Shown here in pieces: positions 37,040 to 45,172 of a DNA stretch of 64,000 bases. The translations under genes were made by a program, and so were the position numbers. Positions within the stretch are counted from its first letter, which is position 1; the number at the start of each line of letters is the position of its first letter. A model generated the notes under the pieces. The model did not search any database and was not told the DNA's origin. It saw nothing but the letters and a program-made list of their open reading frames with translations. Origin of the DNA: Sphingobacterium olei (GTDB lineage: Bacteria > Bacteroidota > Bacteroidia > Sphingobacteriales > Sphingobacteriaceae); the NCBI RefSeq assembly GCF_005048855.1, contig NZ_SUME01000010.1:90289-154288 (forward strand), given 5' to 3'.

Positions 37040-38236
37040 GTGCTGCAGCGTTTCTCATTAATCGTATTCCTTCTAATTTGGTCCCTGCAAGCGATCGGGC
37101 AGGTCAAGCAAATTTTGGGTGATACTGTTGGTTGGGATAGGCAACATGCATCTTTACTGAAGGAATTCCAATTGCAGGAATTTGTAAACCTTAAAGAACC
37201 AACGTCGTTTCGGTTTTGGAATGGCATACAGATCGTGGAAATTTCAACCAAAGACGGACGACCTTACGGCTGCATTGTCAATTATATTTACCAAATAAAC
37301 CGTCGTAGATCCGATCGGGAAGAAAAGCTTCATTCGAATAGAGTAGAGCTAACAGGACACCAAATTGATCAGATTAATCGAATAATAGAAGAGTCGAATA
37401 TAGCAGAACTACCTTCACAAAAAGATATACAAAGGTGGCCGCTCGGTGTTGATGGAAGGATCTATACACTTGAATTTAGCAATGCGCAAAAATGGCGGGT
37501 GTCCTCTTATTGGTCTCCAGAAAATATAGGTTTGTCGGAAGCTAAATTGGTTACGTCATTTGTACAGCAGCTTGAGGAACGCTTGCAACTTGCGGATCAA
37601 TATAGAGTTTTCCTTACAACAATACCCAAGAAGGGGTGTTATCGATATGGTAGTATGGCTGTTATTTGTTACACGGACAATCCCTTTTATCTAGGCTATA
37701 CCGCTACGCAGAGATTACCTGTTGGCTATACCGTGTCAAAGGGATTAAGCATTTTTGAAGGAAAGCAGTTTCTGAACACTTATTTTCATCATAGATTTTC
37801 CCCACATACTAAAAATCACGACATTCAAATCCAAACTGCCGTTTCTAACCTCTTTTTTATTAACAAACTTAAGGACTACATTAATTTAAATTTCAGGCAA
37901 CGGCGGTTTGCCGCAAATCAGCATAAATTTAGCAACATCCAGCTTCTATACGGTCTAGGTAAAAATGATATGCAAGCAGGCCTGGGTGTTGATTACCTTA
38001 ATGTTGATAAATTACAAAAAGTTGGAGCCAGGTTCTACTATGCTTATTGGGGCTGGGATCATCTAGATTTTTATGGACGAGCTTCAGTATTTTCCAAGAT
38101 AGATTATCAGCTCGGTATTTCGAAATATCTCGGCTTTAACAGGAACTTTATGAAAGGCTTGAGTATTGGGCTGTTTTATGAAAGATTTAGGCACGGTAAC
38201 GAGGTGGGGATCGATTTAAAATTTTCTGTTATGTAG
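37040..38236 (+). CDS. Secreted hypothetical protein, possible outer-membrane barrel
   Basis: 398 residues with a GTG start at 37040 and a clear signal peptide (FSLIVFLLIWSLQAIGQ). The middle is mixed and the last ~170 residues alternate aromatic and polar residues as in a beta-barrel (YLGYTATQRLPVGYTV, LLYGLGKNDMQAGLGVDYLN, LSIGLFYERFRHG), ending in a hydrophobic LKFSVM. No family recognised. Probably exported to the periplasm or outer membrane. Confidence 0.72.
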   Translation: MLQRFSLIVFLLIWSLQAIGQVKQILGDTVGWDRQHASLLKEFQLQEFVNLKEPTSFRFWNGIQIVEISTKDGRPYGCIVNYIYQINRRRSDREEKLHSNRVELTGHQIDQINRIIEESNIAELPSQKDIQRWPLGVDGRIYTLEFSNAQKWRVSSYWSPENIGLSEAKLVTSFVQQLEERLQLADQYRVFLTTIPKKGCYRYGSMAVICYTDNPFYLGYTATQRLPVGYTVSKGLSIFEGKQFLNTYFHHRFSPHTKNHDIQIQTAVSNLFFINKLKDYINLNFRQRRFAANQHKFSNIQLLYGLGKNDMQAGLGVDYLNVDKLQKVGARFYYAYWGWDHLDFYGRASVFSKIDYQLGISKYLGFNRNFMKGLSIGLFYERFRHGNEVGIDLKFSVM

Positions 38237-38265
38237 GGCCTGGGTTTATTTTTTATACATTTTTC

Positions 38266-38445
38266 TTATTTGTCCCAATTTTCTTCAATGAATTTTATTT
38301 CATTGTCAGGGCCTTTTTTGAAATAGAGCTGAGAATAGGAGTCTATGTCTATTGTCGCGGTCACATCTGCCCATACAATTGAGGTGGCGAAGCTCGCAGT
38401 TAAGATAAAATTAGTAAAATATCTGCAACGTTGGAGAAGAATTTT
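38266..38445 (-). pseudogene. Start-less stump of a small secreted protein
   Basis: On the minus strand a frame of 59 codons without ATG reads through a signal-like hydrophobic segment (YFTNFILTASFATSIVWA) into DVTATIDIDSYSQLYFKKGP and ends IKFIEENWDK. An in-frame stop lies just upstream. It looks like a gene that has lost its first codons. A non-ATG start (ATT) cannot be excluded. Confidence 0.4.
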
Positions 38446-38483
38446 TCACCACTTTTGCCAAACCGCCGTGAGCGGCGGAGAGG

Positions 38484-38849
38484 TCATATATTGTCTCTTT
38501 TGTTCGAATAGGATTTATATTTTTCTCCGAACTCTAATTCCAAAGTAATTCTGATTAACGCAGGATAAGCAAACCAAAATTTGTCCTTAATTCTTTCGTC
38601 AATATACTCTTCGCCATATTCAGATTTATAATATTGAACATGAAAGTCGTCTAAAGGATCCTCATCGATTGCAAGCACTTCTTGTCTGTGCCTAACAATT
38701 AGGTCTAGAAACATTAACTTACTGGTCACACCAAAATCTAATAGTTCTTGCAGTTCCTCTGTATAGTCACAAGATGCAAAGTCATTCTGTCGTGGTAGTG
38801 TCTGGCGAAGAACTTCATAAATGTCCTTTTCGGTTAGTGTCGATTGCAT
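38484..38849 (-). CDS. Hypothetical protein (island cassette)
   Basis: 121 residues starting MQSTLTEKDIYEVLRQTLPR. Helical and acidic, with LLDFGVTSKLMFLDLIVRHR and a C-terminal FWFAYPALIRITLELEFGEK. No family recognised; soluble. Single gene flanked by non-coding DNA on both sides. Confidence 0.58.
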   Translation of the reverse strand: MQSTLTEKDIYEVLRQTLPRQNDFASCDYTEELQELLDFGVTSKLMFLDLIVRHRQEVLAIDEDPLDDFHVQYYKSEYGEEYIDERIKDKFWFAYPALIRITLELEFGEKYKSYSNKRDNI

Positions 38850-39208
38850 AGTTTGCTTTTATCATAACTCTTGATGTTGTCCTTAGAGTGCAGTTTGTAT
38901 TCAGCTTCGTCATAAAACTTGATAACCTGTCTTCCAAAACTAAGACTTCAATTGGCTCTTTCAATTTGTATAGGTTTCACTAAAATTTACTAATTTATTT
39001 AAGTGCATACGAATGGTCATGGAGGGATTATTCAGCCCGTTTGATGCAACCGCGATGCAGTACCGAAGATAACCCTTGTTGGTGACAGTTGTTATTTCTA
39101 TATTCTAAGTTTACTTTAGTTAAAGATAGCAAATTTCTTTAGGAAGTTATGTTGGTTTTTTGGAGCCTTAAGGTTTTACTGACATCGTATAGCATTCATA
39201 ATTTGACA
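38850..39208. other. Non-coding stretch in the island
   Basis: This 359-bp stretch contains no acceptable frame. It includes GATGCAACCGCGATGCAGTA followed by CCGAAGATAA, preceded by GGGATTATTC, which recalls the outer part of repeat family 1 (GGGGATTATTCCGAAG at 33294). It may be a degenerate repeat copy. Confidence 0.35.
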
Positions 39209-39895
39209 TTAATCGGCAATACGGAGTGGTTTAATTACTTCGGGAGGTTTATCACCTAGTACTATTTTACTCAAAGAATCCAAATTAAAGATATCTACGG
39301 GCCCTGTTCCCGGTGGAGTAACATAGAATATTCCGTAAATTTCCGAATCTCTATTGACAAACGGATTTTCACCATCTTTCAGTCTCACTAAACTATTATC
39401 TTCAAGTTTATATGTACCATAGGGCAATCCATTCACCGATTTGTTCTGTTCTGCAATATCTTCTCTTTCAAGCAAAACTGTCTGCCACTTTGTACTATCG
39501 TAATCCATGCTATAACTGCCGTTCGCATGGACATGATACCAGCCAGTAATGCCGTCATTATGTTTGGGAAATACAAAAAGGGAATCAGAATAAACTACAT
39601 CATTAGTATGAGTAGATACTCGACGGAGATAATAAAGTGTATCTGCACCGCTGCGCACCTCTATCATCGCATATATGATGTAGTCTGCTAAAAAATTCAA
39701 GTCTTCAAAGAGATATTTCAAAATCACTGAACTGTCTGCATTCGACCAAGATGTTATTTTGCCACGTTCAAGTTGCTTAATTTCGCTAAATGATACTTTT
39801 CTGAAATTTCGAGTATCTGCGGAGCAACTGCGGGACACCCACCATGTGATGCAAAGGAAGAACAAAAAAATAATCCAAGTTTTTAGTTTCGGCAT
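39209..39895 (-). CDS. Hypothetical exported or membrane-anchored protein
   Basis: 228 residues from the ATG at 39895; an ATG six codons earlier (39913) is also possible. An N-terminal hydrophobic segment (WIIFLFFLCITWWVS) ends near RSCSADTRN, so it is either a lipoprotein with a poor lipobox or a signal-anchored protein. The rest is beta-rich (YLRRVSTHTNDVVYSDSLFV; IYGIFYVTPPGTGPVDIFN). No family recognised. Confidence 0.6.
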   Translation of the reverse strand: MPKLKTWIIFLFFLCITWWVSRSCSADTRNFRKVSFSEIKQLERGKITSWSNADSSVILKYLFEDLNFLADYIIYAMIEVRSGADTLYYLRRVSTHTNDVVYSDSLFVFPKHNDGITGWYHVHANGSYSMDYDSTKWQTVLLEREDIAEQNKSVNGLPYGTYKLEDNSLVRLKDGENPFVNRDSEIYGIFYVTPPGTGPVDIFNLDSLSKIVLGDKPPEVIKPLRIAD

Positions 39896-39956
39896 ATACA
39901 TGCTATTAAACATTAGTCGTTGTTAATATACGAACTCCAAAATAGTTCTTCTTCTG

Positions 39957-40445
39957 TCAAAAAGGTTGTCCTACATTTTTCTTGTATATTAGGCAGAAGG
40001 CTTCGTCGGCTTGTCCGTAAAGCTTTTCATAGCCGTCTAACTTATTGATATAATCATCCAGCCCTCTATTTGTTAATGTTGTGGTTGGTTGTAAGTCTGA
40101 AATTGTAAATGGAAATTGACTGTTATTCGGATTTGGTGTATGTAGGAATAATGCATCATTACAACTGGCAAAGTCGAGTAAAATTGAATATAGCTGAAAG
40201 TCTGTTTTCAGCCTTTTTGTCTTGTCAACAAGTATATCAAAGTGTCTAAACAACTTGTCGAGATGTGGTTTTCGTCTTTTAAAACAGTTATTACCATAAC
40301 CATTCCAGTCAAAATGTAGGTGCCAATTCTCAAACCAAGTTTCAGGATTATCAAAGTCAAGGCAAGTCGCTTTATCCAGGTCATTTTCTGTCGCTAATTT
40401 TTTATAATAGCGTCTGGATCCTCTATGTTTTTTTATCCCGTTCAT
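39957..40445 (-). CDS. Hypothetical protein (island cassette)
   Basis: 162 residues starting MNGIKKHRGSRRYYKKLATE. Rich in Trp, His and Asn: NPETWFENWHLHFDWNGYGN and NDALFLHTPNPNNSQFPFT. Soluble, no recognised family. The stretch WHLHFDWNGYGN looks like a conserved core. It begins 18 bp after the stop of the next minus-strand gene, so the two may be transcribed together. Confidence 0.6.
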   Translation of the reverse strand: MNGIKKHRGSRRYYKKLATENDLDKATCLDFDNPETWFENWHLHFDWNGYGNNCFKRRKPHLDKLFRHFDILVDKTKRLKTDFQLYSILLDFASCNDALFLHTPNPNNSQFPFTISDLQPTTTLTNRGLDDYINKLDGYEKLYGQADEAFCLIYKKNVGQPF

Positions 40446-40463
40446 TCAGTTTTTTCCGTCTTC

Positions 40464-40979
40464 CTAAAATTGGTTATCACTACTTTTTCGGTTCGTTATT
40501 AATTTTTCTTCGGTCATTATTTTAATTGCTTTCTCCGTTTCCCCTTGCCCGTTTGTCAATGAACCAGGAAGCATTATTAATCGTTTTTTTATTTTGCCTT
40601 GATCGTTTTCAAATAGCACTTCAAATCTTGAACGTGTCAAGCCGACAATTGCTTTTTTTAATTTAACTTCTTTGATTTTTTGTCGGTCTATGATTGGTGT
40701 CGCAGAGTTACTGATACTATTAAGTATTCCGTAAACTAAATACGCTCCCAAAAGTCCGAATAATATCGACTGTACTATTTGTCCATTTCTATAATTGTCG
40801 AATGCGAAATAAAAAAGTCCGATTGAAAGTCCACCGTAAATAATTAATATTCTTGAAATATTATCTCCAACCGTTACGGTCGTAATATTTCCGGTAATTC
40901 CGTCACGTGTAAGAACAATCTTATCCGGTAAAACATGGCAAAAGCCTGTCTTTGTTTTAAATGTCTTTTCGTTATCCAT
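40464..40979 (-). CDS. Hypothetical membrane protein with PH-like ends (island cassette)
   Basis: 171 residues. Two central membrane helices (about 45-62 and 70-88, ILIIYGGLSIGLFYFAFD and IVQSILFGLLGAYLVYGI) separate a short beta-rich head from a beta/alpha tail (IKEVKLKKAIVGLTRSRFEV LFENDQGKIKKRLIML). The layout resembles bacterial PH-like membrane proteins, but no family is recognised with certainty. Confidence 0.6.
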   Translation of the reverse strand: MDNEKTFKTKTGFCHVLPDKIVLTRDGITGNITTVTVGDNISRILIIYGGLSIGLFYFAFDNYRNGQIVQSILFGLLGAYLVYGILNSISNSATPIIDRQKIKEVKLKKAIVGLTRSRFEVLFENDQGKIKKRLIMLPGSLTNGQGETEKAIKIMTEEKLITNRKSSDNQF

Positions 40980-41382
40980 TGCTTTATGTGCTGTACGTTA
41001 TAGTGATCGCATAAGGGGTACCACGAAACACCTCATGAAGCTACTCATTCCGTTTGCCGCAAAGCGTACGTTAGCGGCTTGTCGTTTCAAACTCTTGATT
41101 CGTAATATCTCTTTCTTTTTCCTGTCTGATTTTTACGTTGGTCAGATTTATGTTTTTACTGGTATTCGTTGTTGTCGCTTTGCATATTACTTTCGGCAGG
41201 CCGAGAACCTTGTCTGATCACAACTCCGTTCCAAAAATAGTAAAAAAGTGGAAACCATTTGATCTATTGTTCTCTTAAATTAGTGATCTGTTTTGAGTCT
41301 TTGTTACTTTTTTTGCTAAAAATATTAGTTTTTATTGTTTTTAATTTTTATCTTTAACCTATTAACCCGATAAACTAAAAGT
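40980..41382. other. Non-coding, cassette-junction-like stretch
   Basis: This 403-bp stretch has no convincing gene. It contains two similar short motifs, GTACGTTATAGTG (about 40992) and CGTACGTTAGCGGC (about 41068), and GTCGCTTTGCATATTACTTT, which recalls CAGCGATTTGCATATACC of repeat family 1. From about 41258 it carries the upstream region that is duplicated before the copy at 63080. Confidence 0.4.
41258..41382 (+). repeat. Duplicated upstream region of the PD-(D/E)XK gene, copy 1
   Basis: The sequence from TCTATTGTTCTCTTAAATTA to the ATG is nearly the same as that before the gene at 63080 (62961-63079), including GTTATCTTTAACCTATTA-like and GATAAACTAAAAGT just before the start. The block TATCTTTA may be the promoter -7 element. 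Gene and leader were therefore copied as one unit. Confidence 0.75.
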
Positions 41383-42312
41383 ATGAGCCGATCATCAAGA
41401 CGTATAGACGACCCGATATGGAAATCCATCATAGAGCAAACATTTGGGCATTTTCTAAATTTCTTTTTTTCCAATGCTAGGGAAATCTTTGACTTTGACC
41501 GGGAGTTTGAATATCTGGACAAGGAGTTTGAGAGCCTATTTCCACCCGAGCCCAATAACAAGGGGGTGCGTTATGTCGATAAGCTCGTAAAAGTTTATTT
41601 CAGGGATGGGAGTGAGCAGTTTGTGCTCTGCCATGTAGAGGTACAGTCGAGCAAGGGAAAAGGCGACCTCGCCCAGCGGATGTTTGAATATTTCTACCGA
41701 ATATCCGATAAATACAAAGTACCTGTTACAGCCATCGCGATCCTAGCCGATGGAAATAGAAATTACCGTCCGGCTATTTATGTTCAGGAGTTTATGGGTA
41801 CGAGTCTTACCTATAGATTCAATAGTTACAAGATATTGGATCAGGACGAGGCCGTACTTCGGACGAACGACAATCCCTTTGCGGTAGTCGTGCTCACGGC
41901 GTTGCTGGCGATCCTTCATCGCAATGTTACAGATGAACAGCTGAAAGAGATCAAGCATGATCTCTATGGAGAAATGATCAAGCGTGAGATGGATAAGGAC
42001 ACGCGGCAGGGTATATACGACTTCTTGGCACGTTATGTGAGTTTTAAAAATCAAACAATGTTTACTATCTTTGAGAAAGAGGTAGAAGTAAAAACCGGAA
42101 GGAATACTACAATGGGAACACGAGAATACTTATTGGAAAAGGCTAAAAATCAAGAGCGTGCAAAAGCTGAGAAGTTGTTAGAGCAAGAACGAGCCAAGGC
42201 TGAAGCCGAGAAACGTGCGATAGCTTTAGAATTCAAAAAAATGGGGGTGTCTATAGCTGATATAGCTAAAGGAACAGGCCTGTCCATTGAGGAAATTGAT
42301 AGCTTGGTGTAG
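41383..42312 (+). CDS. PD-(D/E)XK nuclease family protein (Rpn/transposase-like), intact copy
   Basis: 309 residues. N-terminal PD-(D/E)XK-type nuclease domain: FFSNAREIFDFDREFEYLDK, YVDKLVKVYFRDGSEQFVLC HVEVQSSKG (the acidic-x-Lys-like core VEVQ), then GDLAQRMFEYFYRISDKYKV. A helical middle follows, and a C-terminal coiled coil (about 255-285, KNQERAKAEKLLEQERAKAE) with a short helix-turn-helix-like tail SIADIAKGTGLSIEEIDSLV. Relatives include recombination-promoting nucleases. This is the only undamaged copy in the window and serves as the reference for the interrupted copy at 63080. It is closed by a terminator. Confidence 0.85.
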   Translation: MSRSSRRIDDPIWKSIIEQTFGHFLNFFFSNAREIFDFDREFEYLDKEFESLFPPEPNNKGVRYVDKLVKVYFRDGSEQFVLCHVEVQSSKGKGDLAQRMFEYFYRISDKYKVPVTAIAILADGNRNYRPAIYVQEFMGTSLTYRFNSYKILDQDEAVLRTNDNPFAVVVLTALLAILHRNVTDEQLKEIKHDLYGEMIKREMDKDTRQGIYDFLARYVSFKNQTMFTIFEKEVEVKTGRNTTMGTREYLLEKAKNQERAKAEKLLEQERAKAEAEKRAIALEFKKMGVSIADIAKGTGLSIEEIDSLV

Positions 42313-42340
42313 AGCTTTCCAATTTAGATAGATATAGCAA

Positions 42341-42366
42341 GCGTTCTGAATCAGGACGTTTTTTTT
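42341..42366 (+). terminator. Terminator of the PD-(D/E)XK gene
   Basis: CGTTCTGA and TCAGGACG form a stem with one G-T pair, followed by TTTTTTTT. A closely similar terminator follows the other PD-(D/E)XK gene at 51377, so it belongs to the mobile unit. Confidence 0.75.
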
Positions 42367-42410
42367 GTGCCAAAATAAGGATATATAGAGATAGCCTTAT
42401 ATGTTAATTC

Positions 42411-42462
42411 GGCGCGGGACAAAGTCCACGCGCCAGCGATTTGCATATACCGGGGCGAGCGG
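42411..42462. repeat. Dispersed repeat family 1, copy b
   Basis: Matches 33243-33297 over CCACGCGCCAGCGATTTGCA and TATACCGGGGCGAG. Its first part, GCGCGGGAC-AAA-GTCCACGCGC, folds into a tight hairpin with one bulged A. Confidence 0.75.
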
Positions 42463-42600
42463 AGATCGAATAGTTAAACCCGTCTTGTCAGGATTGATAA
42501 GTTAGTTGTCGTTTCATGAATCGTAATTTCTTTCTACTTATGACACACAGTTGTCACAACACCATTTTATTTTTGTTGGATTATATAAAAATGCGAAAAA

Positions 42601-43131
42601 ATGGACAACAAAACAATTACAGAAATTCTTGCTTCACAGTATAAGGCAAGTCTTGGTATGCTTCGACAAGCGGCAGGAAAAGTTCCTGACGAACAATGGA
42701 ATAATGATGAATACAACAATCCAAACTGGCAAATTACCTATCACGTTTTGTGGGCAACAAAGTACTATTTGGGAGCAAACAACGAAAGTTATGTTCCCTT
42801 CGAGAATGCTATTGAAGGAGCAGAAAGCCTCGGTGGTTCACAGGACTGGGAAAATGTTAATGAAGGTATAAAAGTTGAGGGATTTCATACAAAAGGAGAA
42901 GTATTATCTTTTGTCGACAAGGTGACAAACAATTTGCAGACTACTATTGAAGCACTTCCTCTTAACGATAAATCAGGCTTTGAATGGTATCCATATACCC
43001 GATTGGAGCTTCATATAAATAACATAAGACATATCCAACATCACACAGCGCAAATCATTGAGCGCTTAAAAGCAAAAGGGATAACGGGATTTTCCTGGTG
43101 GGCAGACGAAAATCAACCGCAGGGATGGTAA
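42601..43131 (+). CDS. DinB-like superfamily protein (island cassette)
   Basis: 176 residues. Four-helix bundle of the DinB/YfiT type: ASQYKASLGMLRQAAGKVPD, WQITYHVLWATKYYLGANNE, and the C-terminal LHINNIRHIQHHTAQIIERL, which carries the His-rich block typical of the family's metal site. The end GITGFSWWADENQPQGW is common in Bacteroidota members. It is probably a metal-dependent transferase of unknown substrate. Repeat family 1 precedes it and family 3 follows 15 bp after its stop, so it sits in its own repeat-bounded segment. Confidence 0.78.
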   Translation: MDNKTITEILASQYKASLGMLRQAAGKVPDEQWNNDEYNNPNWQITYHVLWATKYYLGANNESYVPFENAIEGAESLGGSQDWENVNEGIKVEGFHTKGEVLSFVDKVTNNLQTTIEALPLNDKSGFEWYPYTRLELHINNIRHIQHHTAQIIERLKAKGITGFSWWADENQPQGW

Positions 43132-43146
43132 CAACAATGACCCGCT

Positions 43147-43199
43147 AATAACTAAGTTTTCGTCTTGCCCGCAGGGCTAAGGATGAAAACTTAGTTATT
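43147..43199. repeat. Long imperfect palindrome, repeat family 3, copy a
   Basis: Arms AATAACTAAGTTTTCGTC (43147-43164) and GATGAAAACTTAGTTATT (43182-43199) pair over 18 bp with one G-T wobble; the loop is 17 nt. A related palindrome lies at 43957-44006, on the far side of the next gene. Confidence 0.8.
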
Positions 43200-43291
43200 G
43201 TAGCCAGTTTTTTTAGTCGTTTGGTAGCTTCCACTATAGATTCAGTTACTGTTATGTATGGGTTCCATTCAACTTTATAACTTTCAGTTTA

Positions 43292-43375
43292 CTATTTTTA
43301 CAGGAACCTTCTACGCAATTCGGATATACAGAATGGTTCGTGATATACAATTGCGGTAGTAACGTAGTTCTACTT
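43292..43375 (+). repeat. Dispersed repeat family 2, copy a
   Basis: Shares the blocks ACTATTTTTACA, CTACGCAATTCGGATATA, CAGAATGGTT and GCGGTAGTAACGTAGTT with 48926-49010 in the same order and spacing. In both places it ends just upstream of a plus-strand gene (43387 and 49032), so it may carry the promoter. Confidence 0.7.
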
Positions 43376-43386
43376 AAGCTATAAAA

Positions 43387-43845
43387 ATGAAACTGAAGAC
43401 AGATTACAGAAAAATAAAAGCTATTCTGATTATAGGAGTCGCACTTTGTCTATGCGCTGTTATAACTTACCTGAAATTTGAAGGGATCGGCAAGGATTTT
43501 TGGACTTGGTTCCTTTTTGTATTGGGCTTTCTATTCATTGCAATCGGATTGCTAGTAAGGAGTGAATTTACATTAACGGATACATATTTAGAAGTAAATA
43601 ATATGCTCGGATGGAGTAGGAGAAGAATAAACCTTTCCGACATACAAAGAACTAAAACTATAGATAAACAATTCCCCATGACAGCCTATTTGAATAACCC
43701 CATATGGCTGATTTTAACAGACAAAAAGTTTAAAAGAATTAAAAAGTTTAAGCTTTTTAGCAATAAAGGTAAATTATTCACGATTGACGGACATCTTCTT
43801 ATTGACAGCGATTATGAACACCTCAAGAAAAAATTGAAAAAGTAA
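43387..43845 (+). CDS. Hypothetical membrane protein with PH-like domain (island cassette)
   Basis: 152 residues. Two membrane helices (about 10-30 and 38-57; AILIIGVALCLCAVITYLKF and WTWFLFVLGFLFIAIGLLV) are followed by a small beta-rich domain (YLEVNNMLGWSRRRINLSDI, NNPIWLILTDKKFKRIKKFK) like the PH-type domains of bacterial membrane proteins. The segment 43147-44006 is bounded by palindromes of repeat family 3, so this gene may be a mobile unit. Confidence 0.65.
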   Translation: MKLKTDYRKIKAILIIGVALCLCAVITYLKFEGIGKDFWTWFLFVLGFLFIAIGLLVRSEFTLTDTYLEVNNMLGWSRRRINLSDIQRTKTIDKQFPMTAYLNNPIWLILTDKKFKRIKKFKLFSNKGKLFTIDGHLLIDSDYEHLKKKLKK

Positions 43846-43956
43846 GGTACAACAACGACAAACATTCTCGGACGCAGTTCTAAAAGGCTTCTCTAGAATT
43901 AAATATATAAACTATATGGGTAATTTAAGAACAAATGATCGCTTCTCAGTTCCGTT

Positions 43957-44006
43957 CAACTAAGTTTTGATCTCTGGTCGCAGACAAGACGAAAACTTAA
44001 TTATTG
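43957..44006. repeat. Imperfect palindrome, repeat family 3, copy b
   Basis: AACTAAGTTTTGATC and GACGAAAACTTAATTATTG are the counterparts of the arms at 43147; the flanks (TTTAGAAGTTTCCATATATT versus TTTGGTAGCTTCCACTATAG) also correspond. The dyad is weaker here. Confidence 0.65.
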
Positions 44007-44099
44007 TCTGCTGTGGTTGTCATTTAGAAGTTTCCATATATTCAGGAATAGTCACAATGATTTTTATGTCAGAACGCAATGCAGATTTAATCAAAGGTA

Positions 44100-44840
44100 T
44101 TAATCGAATGGTGCAAATGCTGCTATTTTCCATTTTTTGTCTATTTTTCTGATTACCAATTTTGGTGCAGCTACATGAATTAGCGTACCCATCTTTACGT
44201 AGCCTTCAATTCTTTTATCAATGGTATTGATTTTTGTAAATTCCGAATTTGTGAATTCATGGTCGATTTCCACGATGTCATAGTTCAAAGTAGCAATTTT
44301 TAAAGAATTTGTTCTAGGTTGTTCATAAACTGTTACATCAGATGAAATGCACACAGCTGTAGAATACCAGTCGAAGTCGTATGTGTGTTTATTAAAGGCT
44401 TTCTCAGACTGAGCATAGGGGATGCAAAAATATTCACCATCATTTTCCCAGGTTCCGCCCATAGTTAATATTTGGTCAAGAGTTTTCCATAATTCAGATT
44501 CCTCAGGTCGGTCAAGCTTCCAGTTTTTAGAAAATTCAATTACTCCATGAATGCCCCCGCCATAACTTACCGTGATTGCAGTATCCAATGACTTAAACAA
44601 TTCGGAGGTGTCTTTTTCTGAAACAATTTTCTTCAGTTTATCTATAAATGCAACTAAAGTTGGGTCGCTACCACTTTCATCAATTGGCAAGATCTTATAA
44701 TCGCTTTGCCCTATTTCCATCGAAGAGGGCTGTTTGTTTAACTTATTTGTGTCTACCAGCGTGCTATTGTCCACTCTGTTTTTATTATCACCACAACCCA
44801 TAAAAGTCAAAGCAAATAATACGTAAAATATTCTTCTCAT
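44100..44840 (-). CDS. Hypothetical lipoprotein with SH3-like C-terminal region
   Basis: 246 residues. Lipoprotein signal with Cys at 16 (FYVLFALTFMGCGDN). The middle is helical and the last ~70 residues look like a bacterial SH3 domain (SSDVTVYEQPRTNSLKIATL NYDIVEID ... RIEGYVKMGTLIHV). Similar lipoproteins occur widely in Bacteroidota and are of unknown role. Probably anchored at the outer membrane facing the periplasm. Confidence 0.7.
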   Translation of the reverse strand: MRRIFYVLFALTFMGCGDNKNRVDNSTLVDTNKLNKQPSSMEIGQSDYKILPIDESGSDPTLVAFIDKLKKIVSEKDTSELFKSLDTAITVSYGGGIHGVIEFSKNWKLDRPEESELWKTLDQILTMGGTWENDGEYFCIPYAQSEKAFNKHTYDFDWYSTAVCISSDVTVYEQPRTNSLKIATLNYDIVEIDHEFTNSEFTKINTIDKRIEGYVKMGTLIHVAAPKLVIRKIDKKWKIAAFAPFD

Positions 44841-45172
44841 GTTCGCCTTATATGGTCATTGGCATCTATCATCTCCACTCTATTGGAGCTGCACAGTACT
44901 ATCAATTAATAATTTGCCTCCCCTAAAATTACTAAAAGCGCAGGCATAAAACAATGGAAATCTACAGTATTACGCAATCTAACTGCGTACTTGAAACTTT
45001 GTAATGCTTTGATTTTATTCTTTTTTAAATTTAATGGGCTGTTTTTTAGTTCGTTGCATGCTTTTTCTTATTGTTTTTTAATTGCGCAAAAAGGCTGCGT
45101 CATCCTGTACTGATCTTTGTGGTGTTCCAATCTATAGATTAGAAAATTAAAAATGTTAAAACTTTAATTGGT
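44841..45172. other. Non-coding stretch before the nucleotidyltransferase pair
   Basis: This 332-bp AT-rich stretch has no gene. It contains a short inverted repeat, TACGCA and TGCGTA (44971-44989), and T-rich runs. It must hold the divergent promoters of the lipoprotein gene and the nucleotidyltransferase operon. Confidence 0.45.

Noticed and set aside
41035..41217. 60-codon frame in the non-coding stretch before the intact PD-(D/E)XK gene
   Set aside because: The composition is not protein-like, and it runs through repeat-like junction sequence.
40980..41382. Classical integron attC site with RYYYAAC and GTTRRRY cores
   Set aside because: The GTTAGCG and GTTATAG motifs do not fit the cores, and no integrase gene is present.
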